This document shows positions 1 to 5,802 of a stretch of 7,372 nucleotides of DNA, in pieces (position 1 is the first letter of the stretch; every line of letters begins with the position of its first letter). This stretch comes from an uncultured Desulfobulbaceae bacterium. Its GTDB lineage: Bacteria > Desulfobacterota > Desulfobulbia > Desulfobulbales > Desulfobulbaceae. The stretch lies in NCBI GenBank assembly GCA_945787305.1, contig CALZIH010000145.1, forward strand, positions 1-7,372. Direction: 5' to 3'. The notes beneath the pieces were generated by a model. It did not search any database, was not told where the DNA came from, and was given only the letters and a program-made list of their open reading frames with translations. The position numbers and the translations under genes are program-made.

Positions 1-27
1 CATACATCTTTCCAGCTTTTTCTCCAA

Positions 28-132
28 TATTGCTGTCCTGTAAAAGTCCAAAACGCTGTTTGCACTGTAGGGAAATACAGTGAGATATGACCTCTCCGCT
101 CTCGGTGGCAAGGCTTTTTACGACACCGACAA
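28..132 (-). repeat. ~105-bp intergenic repeat, copy A (inverted relative to copies B and C)
   Basis: Read on the minus strand from 132, this begins TTGTCGGTGTCGTAAAAAGC. It matches copy B (4943-5049) at 34 of its first 40 bases by hand alignment. The second half also aligns, sharing the blocks CTGTATTTC, AGTGCAAACAG, GTTTT and GACTTTT, and it ends CAATATTG where the other copies end CAACATTG. The unit is 105 bp against 107 bp for the tandem copies. Its head can pair TCGGTG with CACCGA around a loop carrying the AAAAAGCC core. No protein is encoded. The function is unknown. Confidence 0.85.
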
Positions 133-134
133 TA

Positions 135-163
135 TTGACAACTGTGTCATAATGTTGTAGCAT
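135..163 (+). promoter_or_regulatory. Candidate sigma70-type promoter of the hdrC-like/mvhD/metV/moeA operon
   Basis: A perfect -35 box TTGACA (135-140) is followed after 17 bp by TAGCAT (158-163), which matches the TATAAT consensus at four of six positions. Transcription would start near 170, leaving a leader of about 125 nt before the ATG at 296. The -35 box starts 3 bp beyond the end of repeat copy A, so repeat and promoter are back to back. The prediction rests on sequence alone. Confidence 0.5.
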
Positions 164-175
164 TCCCCGTCTAAC

Positions 176-217
176 GGTTCAGAAAGGTGGAAGTAAACAC
201 TTTCCGATTCCTGAACC
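176..217 (+). promoter_or_regulatory. Leader hairpin in the 5' region of the operon
   Basis: GGTTCAG (176-182) is perfectly complementary to CTGAACC (211-217). Inside it, GGAAGT (189-194) pairs with ACTTTCC (199-205) with one bulged T, closing an AAAC tetraloop. No T-run follows, so a simple intrinsic terminator is unlikely. It lies just downstream of the predicted transcription start and could stabilise the 5' end or carry regulation. The AT-rich stretch 218-295 after it has no clear ribosome binding site. Confidence 0.4.
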
Positions 218-295
218 TCCTATCTCTTGTTGTTCCACAAAGGGTTTCTCGTCAACGGGGAACCGATAGAAAAAATAGAACGTTCTGGTGTGCAC

Positions 296-856
296 ATGAC
301 GAAAAAATCTATGGACACAAATCCCGGTTTTAGTGCCGAGGTTGTTGCCCAGCCTGGTGGGGCCCATTTAAACTCCTGTTTTTCCTGCGGCGCCTGCAGC
401 GGAGCTTGTCCGGTCAGTCAGGCTATTCCTGACTTTGATCCCCGTAAAATTATCCACATGGTACGGATGGGTATGGAAGAGCGGTTGCTTGATTCTGACC
501 TGCTCTGGTATTGTTCGAGTTGCCGTGGCTGTGTTTTTGTCTGTCCGCAAGATGTGAGCTTTGCCGATATTATGGGTGCTCTATGGAAATTGGCCTCGAA
601 GAAAGGCTATGTCACACCGGAACAGTTGGTGGATAAGGGGAAGGCTGCAGAGGTGCAGCGTGATCTTTGTGTTTCCTGCTTGACCTGCGTCCGGGTTTGC
701 CCGTGGGAAGTTGCCAAAATCGATGACGGCGGCTTTGCCTCTATTGACGTGGAAGACTGCCGGGCCTGCGGTATCTGTGTGGCAGAATGTCCCGCCCAGG
801 CGATAGTCCTCAATGAATCTGAAGATGAGCGGTTGATAGCCGCCTGTGGTGTTTAA
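296..856 (+). CDS. HdrC-like iron-sulfur protein with C-terminal HdrA-like 2[4Fe-4S] ferredoxin domain
   Basis: A predicted cytoplasmic electron-transfer protein of 186 residues. Four CX2CX2CX3CP motifs are visible: C28/31/34/38 and C73/76/79/83 in an HdrC-like N-terminal half, then C125/128/131/135 and C155/158/161/165 in a bacterial-type ferredoxin domain resembling the C-terminal domain of HdrA. All 16 cysteines are present, so four [4Fe-4S] clusters are expected. No flavin-binding or CCG (HdrB) motif is seen. The gene leads an operon with mvhD 21 bp downstream, so the ferredoxin half may dock MvhD as HdrA does (inference). The start is uncertain. The frame stays open back to TTG 227, but the sequence before 296 looks unrelated to the family and no start has a good Shine-Dalgarno; GTG 290 and ATG 311 are alternatives. 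It could simply be annotated as a 4Fe-4S dicluster protein. Confidence 0.85.
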   Translation: MTKKSMDTNPGFSAEVVAQPGGAHLNSCFSCGACSGACPVSQAIPDFDPRKIIHMVRMGMEERLLDSDLLWYCSSCRGCVFVCPQDVSFADIMGALWKLASKKGYVTPEQLVDKGKAAEVQRDLCVSCLTCVRVCPWEVAKIDDGGFASIDVEDCRACGICVAECPAQAIVLNESEDERLIAACGV

Positions 857-877
857 TATTTTTGTGGAGTTTGCACG

Positions 878-1285
878 ATGAGCTTTACCCCGGATATTCG
901 ATTGTTCAGTTGTCATTATGCCTCTCAGCAGAGCTGCGCTCATGAAGGGAAAGAACTACAGGAACTCGGTTTTCCTGAAAATATCAGCATGACCCGTATC
1001 CCTTGTACCGGTAAGCTGGAAGTGGCTACCATGCTCAAGGCCTTTGAAGACGGGGCCGATGCAGTGTATGTGGTGGGCTGCCCGGTCGATGCTTGTCATA
1101 ATGTTCAGGGCAGTAAGCGGGCGGAAAAAAGAGTTGCTGCGGTACGAGAGGCCCTGCAGGAGTTGGATGTTGAACCGGACCGAGCCCGAATGTACCATCT
1201 TGGCCGTGGGTTGCATCCTGAGTTTGTTGATGCCGGAAAAGAAATGAACACGAGAATCGAAAAAATAGGGCCTAGCCCGTTCTAA
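878..1285 (+). CDS. mvhD: MvhD/FlpD-family hydrogenase iron-sulfur subunit
   Basis: A 135-residue protein of the MvhD (FlpD) family, small [2Fe-2S] proteins that pass electrons between a dehydrogenase or hydrogenase and HdrA-type subunits. Family signatures are the PCTGK segment (C43), the KAFEDGADAVYVVGC stretch (C68) and the DACH motif (C73). Length is normal for a stand-alone MvhD. The N-terminal CxxC usual in the family (as in CNWC) reads CHYA here, leaving C12 and adding C20, so cluster ligation may differ. A GGAG ribosome site (866-869) sits 8 nt before the ATG. It is flanked by the HdrC-like gene and metV, and no hydrogenase large subunit is nearby. That suggests it serves methylenetetrahydrofolate reductase rather than hydrogen metabolism (inference). 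Confidence 0.88.
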   Translation: MSFTPDIRLFSCHYASQQSCAHEGKELQELGFPENISMTRIPCTGKLEVATMLKAFEDGADAVYVVGCPVDACHNVQGSKRAEKRVAAVREALQELDVEPDRARMYHLGRGLHPEFVDAGKEMNTRIEKIGPSPF

Positions 1286-1307
1286 ATATTTTTCATGAGG
1301 TGTAGTG

Positions 1308-1979
1308 ATGATTGTTGCCGAGCGTAAGCCGCTTGCTGAAATATTGGATATGGTCAAGGATTGTAAAAAAATTCTTGTTCTTGCATGTAAAGGTTGCGTG
1401 ACCGTATGTTCTGCCGGTGGTGAACGTGAAGCTGAAATTCTTGCTTCTCTTATCCGTCTTGGCTTGAAGAAAAACGGCCACTCTGCTGAAGTCAGTGAAA
1501 AATCACTTGTCCGGCAATGTGACCGTGAATATGTAAATGCCATTGATGAGTGGAAGGGAAAATATGATGCCATTGTCTCTACAGCCTGCGGCGTTGGGGT
1601 CAACTTTATAGCGAATCTGCGACCGTCTGATAATGTCTTTCCAGCACTGAACACTACCTTTTTCGGTGGCTCGGCAGAACAAGGGATCTGGAGCGAGCAG
1701 TGCGCCGGTTGTGGTGACTGTGTTCTCCATCTGACCGGCGGCCTCTGTCCGGTGGCCCGTTGTGCAAAAAGTTTGATGAACGGTCCCTGTGGCGGATCCG
1801 TTAACGGCAGTTGTGAAATCCACCCGGATGTCGACTGTATCTGGCAGATGATTTATGATCGAATGGGCCGTCTTGATCGCCAGAAAGAGATGGCGCAATC
1901 GGCTCCCATCAGAGATTGGTCAACTGCTGGTCACGGCGGTCCCCGCAAGCAGGTTCGTGAGGATCTGACTGTTTCATAG
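1308..1979 (+). CDS. metV: MetV, zinc-finger partner subunit of methylenetetrahydrofolate reductase
   Basis: A 223-residue protein matching the 'methylene-tetrahydrofolate reductase C-terminal' family (MetV). An N-terminal segment carries CKGCVTVC (C27, C30, C34) followed by the AGGE typical of the family. The C-terminal Cys-rich domain has CAGCGDC (132-138), TGGLCPVARCAK (143-154), NGPCGG (158-163) and C169 and C177 before IW. In acetogens MetV binds MetF and is needed for reduction of methylene-H4F to methyl-H4F in the Wood-Ljungdahl methyl branch. MetF itself is not in this window. ATG 1308 is preferred over the adjacent GTG 1305 because GAGGT (1297-1301) is better spaced to it. It lies 22 bp after mvhD and 9 bp before moeA, so it is almost certainly co-transcribed. 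Confidence 0.9.
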   Translation: MIVAERKPLAEILDMVKDCKKILVLACKGCVTVCSAGGEREAEILASLIRLGLKKNGHSAEVSEKSLVRQCDREYVNAIDEWKGKYDAIVSTACGVGVNFIANLRPSDNVFPALNTTFFGGSAEQGIWSEQCAGCGDCVLHLTGGLCPVARCAKSLMNGPCGGSVNGSCEIHPDVDCIWQMIYDRMGRLDRQKEMAQSAPIRDWSTAGHGGPRKQVREDLTVS

Positions 1980-1988
1980 TACATTGGG

Positions 1989-3236
1989 TTGAAGGACGTA
2001 GTGGATGCCATCCTTCGCGACAGTCTTCACCCGCAGCTCTCGCTGTCGCTTGCTAAAGCCCAGCAGCGAATCGTCCACAGCCTGACCCCACTGGCACCGG
2101 AGACGGTGAGCCTTGACCTGGCTCTTGGTCGTCTCCCGGTGCGCTCCATCAAGAGCACCCTTCCTAAGCCTTCTTTTTGCCAGTCAACCCGTGACGGGTA
2201 TGCAATATGCGATTCTCTGTCACAACAGGGGAAAAAGGCCGCCTTTCGCCTGATCGGTGAAGTTGCTGCCGGCTCTCTTGAATCTCTGACCCTATGCCCC
2301 GGTGAGGCGGTCCGTATTATGACCGGCGCTCTGGTCCCGATCGGTTGCAGGCGTGTTGTACCGTTTGAGGTCTGTAGGGAAGAGGGGGAAGCGGTGATTA
2401 TACCTGATGCTGCCCTGGCTGGTGCCAATTCCTTTATCCGTCGCCGTGGACAGGATCTTCCCAAAGGAAGGGTAATTGCCGGACATGGCAAGCGGCTGTC
2501 GCCTGATCATCTCCTTTTACTGGCGGAAAATGGCTGGTCTACCGTTGACGTGTATCAAAGGCCTGGGGTCGCGATTCTTTGCACAGGAAGCGAGTTGGTC
2601 TATCCGGGGCGAAAACTGCTCCAGGGGCAGAAAGTTTCAGGTAATGGCGTACTGTTGCGGGCCCTTGTTGAAGAGGAGGGAGGGGAATGCCTGAACGTAG
2701 ACACGGTTGCTGATACGACGGATGAGATTGTGGCTGCGCTTGAGGACATACTTACAGGTAAACCCGATATGATTCTGACCACCGGGGGAATGGGGCCGGG
2801 TAAATTTGACCTTCTTGAACGCATCTTTGCCCGTTTAGGCGGTGACGTCGTTTATAACAGCCTGCAGGTACGCCCAGGAAAATCAACCATGTATGGGCAC
2901 TTGGCCGGAATACCTCTTTTTGCCTTGCCGGGGCCTCCACCAGCGGTGCGCCTGCTTTTTCATGAACTCGTTGCTCCGGGCCTGTGCAAACTCCAAGGCA
3001 TGCGCCGTCCATTTTCGCCGCTTGTCAAAGCACGCTCATTGGAACCGATTTCTGCCGGAAAAAGCCATCATTTAAACCTCAAGGGTGGAGTGGCAATCCT
3101 TAAAGATACAACCCTCTTTGTTCGTCCTGCCGGTCGGCAGGATACGATAAATGCTATCCTGCATATTACCGGCAGAAAAACAACGTGCGCTGTCGATGAT
3201 GTAGTACCTGTTCGACTGACTCGATCGTTTATGTAG
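1989..3236 (+). CDS. moeA: Molybdopterin molybdotransferase MoeA (divergent)
   Basis: A 415-residue MoeA-family protein; MoeA inserts molybdate (or tungstate) into adenylylated molybdopterin in the cytoplasm. Seen from N to C: STRDGYA (66-72), GEAVRIMTGALVP (105-117), RRRGQDL (151-157), the MoCF-fold AILCTGSEL (195-203) and SGNG (217-220), TTGGMGPGKFD (264-274), VRPGKSTMYG (294-303) and LPGPPPAV (313-320). The conserved Asp, Thr and Glu of the first blocks are kept. The usual GGVSVGxxD and LPGNPVS blocks are altered, so this may be a specialised paralogue. The start is TTG 1989 or GTG 2001; an AAGGA (1992-1996) just upstream favours 2001 slightly, although its spacing is short. The 9-bp gap to metV implies co-transcription, perhaps to supply cofactor for formate dehydrogenase (inference). 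Confidence 0.9.
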   Translation: MKDVVDAILRDSLHPQLSLSLAKAQQRIVHSLTPLAPETVSLDLALGRLPVRSIKSTLPKPSFCQSTRDGYAICDSLSQQGKKAAFRLIGEVAAGSLESLTLCPGEAVRIMTGALVPIGCRRVVPFEVCREEGEAVIIPDAALAGANSFIRRRGQDLPKGRVIAGHGKRLSPDHLLLLAENGWSTVDVYQRPGVAILCTGSELVYPGRKLLQGQKVSGNGVLLRALVEEEGGECLNVDTVADTTDEIVAALEDILTGKPDMILTTGGMGPGKFDLLERIFARLGGDVVYNSLQVRPGKSTMYGHLAGIPLFALPGPPPAVRLLFHELVAPGLCKLQGMRRPFSPLVKARSLEPISAGKSHHLNLKGGVAILKDTTLFVRPAGRQDTINAILHITGRKTTCAVDDVVPVRLTRSFM

Positions 3237-3257
3237 CTGGATCTGATTTTGGTTCAG
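3237..3257 (+). terminator. Weak candidate terminator between convergent moeA and mutM
   Basis: The 21 bp between the two stop codons can form CTGGATC/GGTTCAG, a 7-bp stem with two G-U pairs in the plus-strand RNA and a 7-nt loop TGATTTT, followed by a weak T-rich tail TTATTGTT. On the minus strand the wobbles become A-C mismatches, so it would work only for moeA transcripts, if at all. Confidence 0.28.
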
Positions 3258-4088
3258 TTATTGTTGGCAGGTTGGACAGTAAAATGTTGCCCGGCCACCG
3301 ACAAGCCGCTTTTTGATGGGTTCACCACAGATTGGGCACGGTCCGTTAGCCTGATTGTATACATTGAGTTGGAGTTGAAAGTACCCTCGTGAACCACTGC
3401 TGCCGATAAAGTCCGAAATCGTACTCCCACCCGCCTCAATGGCCCGGGTGAGTATTTCCCGACAGTGCATAATGATGGTTTGCCATCTGTTCGCAGTGAT
3501 TTGATTGACCGGTGTTTCCGGGGCGATGCCGGCTGCAAAAAGAGTCTCGTTGGCGTAAATGTTGCCAACGCCGGCAATCAGGCGGCTGTCCATGAGAAAG
3601 GCCTTGACCGGCAATCTCCGTTTTGCAGCAAGTTGTTGCAGCGCTTCCGCAGTGAAGTGTTCACTAAAGGGTTCAATTCCTTTGGAGGCAGAGAAGTTCT
3701 TTTCCTGTTCGACAGCCTCTCCTGCCGGCCATACGAGGATGGAGCCGAATCGCCGGCTGTCGTTGTAACGCAGCTCCATGCCGTCATCAAGACATAGCCT
3801 GAGGTGGTCATGTCTGGCCTTGGGTTGCGATTGTGGAAAAAGCCCAAGCTTTCCCGTCATGCCTAAATGAACAACCAGTACGCTGCCTCCCTTCATTCTA
3901 AAGAGAAGATATTTTGCCCGCCGGTCAATGGTGCTGACCTGTTGTCCCTGGATTGATTCCTTTAACAGTTTCCGTGGAATCGGAGTACGTAAGCGTTTGT
4001 TGCTCCAGTGCACATTGATAATTTGTCGGTGAGGTAGGTGCGGCAGGAGGCCGCGACGGGTCACTTCGACTTCTGGTAGTTCAGGCAT
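3258..4088 (-). CDS. mutM: Formamidopyrimidine-DNA glycosylase (Fpg/MutM)
   Basis: A complete 276-residue Fpg, a bifunctional base-excision enzyme that removes 8-oxoguanine and formamidopyrimidines and then cleaves the AP site. The N-terminus is MPELPEVE with the catalytic Pro2 and Glu3. Lys59 in RRAKYLLF is the usual conserved lysine. GVGNIYANE marks the helix-two-turns-helix DNA-binding region. The C-terminal zinc finger has C251, C254, C271 and C274 with Arg266 in GGRATFYC. All key residues are intact and the length is normal. It starts 3 bp after the stop of the phosphopantetheinyl transferase gene, so the two are probably co-transcribed and translationally coupled. There is no obvious functional link between them. 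The gene converges on moeA. Confidence 0.97.
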   Translation of the reverse strand: MPELPEVEVTRRGLLPHLPHRQIINVHWSNKRLRTPIPRKLLKESIQGQQVSTIDRRAKYLLFRMKGGSVLVVHLGMTGKLGLFPQSQPKARHDHLRLCLDDGMELRYNDSRRFGSILVWPAGEAVEQEKNFSASKGIEPFSEHFTAEALQQLAAKRRLPVKAFLMDSRLIAGVGNIYANETLFAAGIAPETPVNQITANRWQTIIMHCREILTRAIEAGGSTISDFIGSSGSRGYFQLQLNVYNQANGPCPICGEPIKKRLVGGRATFYCPTCQQ

Positions 4089-4091
4089 TGT

Positions 4092-4862
4092 TTATTCCCG
4101 GCACCAGGCCAGTATGTATTGATCAAGGAGGATGGCCCGGACGGTTTGCAATTGGTTTGTTGCGGTGAGGCGGCATTCAACACGCCATGAATGTTGTCGA
4201 TAATCAGGATGGATTTGTTCAATGACAATGGCCTCAAAGATGCCGGACTGATCAGGGAGTTTATGTTTTTTGAGAGCCTCCTTGACAGCCCAGAGAAGGG
4301 TCAACCCGATTTGCATATTATCGGGTAACAGTTGTCGAGCTAAAGAAATTTCAGCGGCTGTTGCGATGCGGTCCTTTACCTTGAGAATCTGGGGGCCAAT
4401 GTGTTGAATATCGATTCCGCATCCATGGCCTGCTGCTATCGCAACCGCGTATTGATGACTGTGGGAGATTGATACTTTGTGCAAATGACCAGTTGGGGCT
4501 GAGGTGAGTATCGGTTGTCCATGAACGTCGGGTAAGATCGAAAATACATCTGCCCGATGGGGTGAACCTTTGCTCTTGTTGATCTGCAGTAGGCAATGTT
4601 TCGCTGCAATTCTACCGCTGAGCCATTCGTGCCGACGCTTGGGAAAGCGAAATCGTCTTAGATATTCTCTTTCATCATCGCTGAACCATGAGAGAAGCGA
4701 CTGTTGCTCTGTATTGAGTATAGCAGCAACCAGTGAAATATCGATTCGAGCAAGGCACGCATCAGGCTGTCGGTTATGGTGCAGTTGAATATTCCCTTGG
4801 TGATCGTATTGTCGGTTAAAAAAGTCTTTCATCTCCCTTCTATAGCGACAAGTTCTTGTCAT
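4092..4862 (-). CDS. Sfp-type 4'-phosphopantetheinyl transferase superfamily protein
   Basis: A 256-residue protein that would transfer 4'-phosphopantetheine from CoA to a serine of a carrier protein (fatty acid, polyketide or peptide synthesis). Visible Sfp-family motifs are KRRHEWLSGRIAAK (75-88), VSISHSHQYAVAIA (130-143), GIDIQ (149-153) and WAVKEALKK (191-199). The metal-binding Asp151 and Glu195 are present, but the second acid of the usual DxE is Gln153. Length suits a two-lobed Sfp-type enzyme and not the half-size AcpS. No synthase or carrier gene is nearby, so the partner is unknown. The start is uncertain: ATG 4862 gives the full length, while ATG 4832 (codon 11) follows an AGAAGGGAG run that sits too close to be an ideal ribosome site. 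mutM follows after 3 bp. Confidence 0.88.
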   Translation of the reverse strand: MTRTCRYRREMKDFFNRQYDHQGNIQLHHNRQPDACLARIDISLVAAILNTEQQSLLSWFSDDEREYLRRFRFPKRRHEWLSGRIAAKHCLLQINKSKGSPHRADVFSILPDVHGQPILTSAPTGHLHKVSISHSHQYAVAIAAGHGCGIDIQHIGPQILKVKDRIATAAEISLARQLLPDNMQIGLTLLWAVKEALKKHKLPDQSGIFEAIVIEQIHPDYRQHSWRVECRLTATNQLQTVRAILLDQYILAWCRE

Positions 4863-4883
4863 ATCTCATGGAGGCAGTATAAT
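4856..4883 (+). promoter_or_regulatory. Candidate sigma70-type promoter reading toward the tandem repeat and cvpA
   Basis: TTGTCA (4856-4861) and a perfect TATAAT (4878-4883) are separated by 16 bp on the plus strand. Transcription would start near 4890 and run about 290 nt through both repeat units before cvpA. The -35 box overlaps the first codons of the divergent phosphopantetheinyl transferase gene, which is possible but makes the call less certain. Confidence 0.45.
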
Positions 4884-4942
4884 CAGATTCGTCTTACTTG
4901 TTTTGTATGTTCTTGAAAAGCACTTGCATCTATGCTGTCCTA

Positions 4943-5049
4943 TTGTCGGTGTCGCAAAAAGCCACGCCACCGACGGCGGAAAGGTTATAAACTTTTTTAA
5001 TTCCTTACATTGCAAACAGTATTTTTGACTTTTTAAGAGTTCTTCAACA
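4943..5049 (+). repeat. 107-bp intergenic repeat, copy B (first tandem unit)
   Basis: Begins TTGTCGGTGTCGCAAAAAGC. The first 40 bases match copy C at 38 positions and copy A at 34. The head can form GTCGGTG/CACCGAC, a 7-bp stem closing a 16-nt loop with AAAAAGCC. The second half is AT-rich and contains TTGCAAACAG, TTTTTGACTTTTTAAG and GAGTTCTTCAACA. It is followed without a gap by copy C. It contains no open reading frame of note. Confidence 0.9.
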
Positions 5050-5156
5050 TTGTCGGTGTCGCAAAAAGCCTCGTCACCGACGGCGGAAAATTCATAAGTC
5101 GCTGTATTTCGGTAAAGTGCAAGTGTCGTTTTCGATTTTATACGAGTTCATCAACA
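5050..5156 (+). repeat. 107-bp intergenic repeat, copy C (second tandem unit)
   Basis: Starts exactly 107 bp after copy B with the same TTGTCGGTGTCGCAAAAAGC head and the same 7-bp GTCGGTG/CACCGAC stem. The middle (CGCTGTATTTCGGTA) resembles copy A more than copy B. The tail GAGTTCATCAACA differs from the copy B tail by one base. With copy B and the decayed copy that follows, it fills most of the 315-bp gene-free stretch 4863-5177. The remaining 4884-4942 is AT-rich with nothing else recognised. Confidence 0.9.
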
Positions 5157-5180
5157 TTGATTCTACCATAAAAAGCCATG
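5157..5180 (+). repeat. Degenerate start of a third tandem repeat unit overlapping the cvpA start
   Basis: TTG at 5157 lies exactly 107 bp after the start of copy C, and AAAAAGCC at 5170-5177 falls within one base of its expected place in the unit. The intervening bases have diverged and the stem is lost. The ATG of cvpA (5178-5180) follows AAAAAGCC directly. Confidence 0.6.
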
Positions 5181-5768
5181 ATTTCCCTTGCTGATATTAC
5201 ATCCTTTGACGTTATCGTCGTTCTTATTGTTCTTGCCTTTATTGGTCGCGGTGCCTGGGTAGGTTTTATGCGACAACTGGCAGCCTTTCTTGCCCTGGTC
5301 GGCAGCTATTGGGTTGCCGGGCGATATAACGGGCAATTGATGCCCTATGTGGATGGATTTGTAACGAATCCAAAGATGGTTTTCTTTATCTCATTTGGCC
5401 TGCTGTTTTTTTTAAGCGCATTGCTCTTTATCCTGGGTGGCAAGGTTCTGCGCCGGGTGATGGAAATTACGCTGCTGGGTTGGTTTGACCGATTTCTTGG
5501 ACTCATGCTCGGTGCGTTTAAAGGTGCGGTTCTGGCCTCTCTGTTGTACATGATATTGGCCTCCAGTCTCTCTGCATCCAATGATTTGTTAAAAAAATCA
5601 TTTAGTTCTAAGTATCTTGCCAAGGGTGCAGACATGCTCTATCAACTCATCCATGATCCAAAATTGCAAGAATACTTTCTGCCCAAAGAGCCGGCGATTC
5701 CGGAAGGTAAGGAAGGATTTGTGCCGGCAGAGGAGGTGCAATCGCAGGAAAAGCCTGAAAACAAGTAA
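5178..5768 (+). CDS. cvpA: CvpA family membrane protein
   Basis: A 196-residue inner-membrane protein of the CvpA family (named for colicin V production in E. coli; also linked to envelope stress and bile-salt tolerance in enterobacteria). Four hydrophobic segments are visible at about residues 11-29, 31-48, 68-87 and 105-127. The FDVIVVLIVLAFIGRGAWVG opening and the LGLMLGAFKGAVLASLL helix are typical. A charged, Pro/Glu-rich cytoplasmic tail of about 30 residues ends the protein. The start fits the family N-terminus well, yet no Shine-Dalgarno is seen upstream because that stretch is the decayed third repeat unit. It stands alone, divergent from the phosphopantetheinyl transferase gene and convergent with the glycosyltransferase gene 34 bp away. 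Confidence 0.88.
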   Translation: MISLADITSFDVIVVLIVLAFIGRGAWVGFMRQLAAFLALVGSYWVAGRYNGQLMPYVDGFVTNPKMVFFISFGLLFFLSALLFILGGKVLRRVMEITLLGWFDRFLGLMLGAFKGAVLASLLYMILASSLSASNDLLKKSFSSKYLAKGADMLYQLIHDPKLQEYFLPKEPAIPEGKEGFVPAEEVQSQEKPENK

Positions 5769-5802
5769 ACGGTTGAATGGCAAAGATGTTAGAGCTAGAG
5801 CG

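Noticed and set aside
1..7. A minus-strand gene starting at the left edge (ATG at 7-5 or 3-1).
   Set aside because: GGAAAG lies nearby, but only one or two codons are inside the window, so it cannot be supported as a feature.
227..295. A longer start (TTG 227) for the HdrC-like protein.
   Set aside because: The added 23 residues look unlike the family, there is no ribosome site, and the segment lies in the AT-rich leader just after a hairpin.
956..1654. A 232-codon minus-strand open frame opposite mvhD and metV.
   Set aside because: It is antisense to two clearly conserved coding regions with good ribosome sites and its product shows no recognisable motif; it is a shadow frame.
4943..5156. 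The tandem repeats as a CRISPR array.
   Set aside because: Similarity runs through the whole 107-bp unit rather than short repeats with unrelated spacers, there are only two units, and no cas gene is present.
5769..5802. A terminator between convergent cvpA and the glycosyltransferase gene.
   Set aside because: I found no stem with a T-run in this 34-bp gap.
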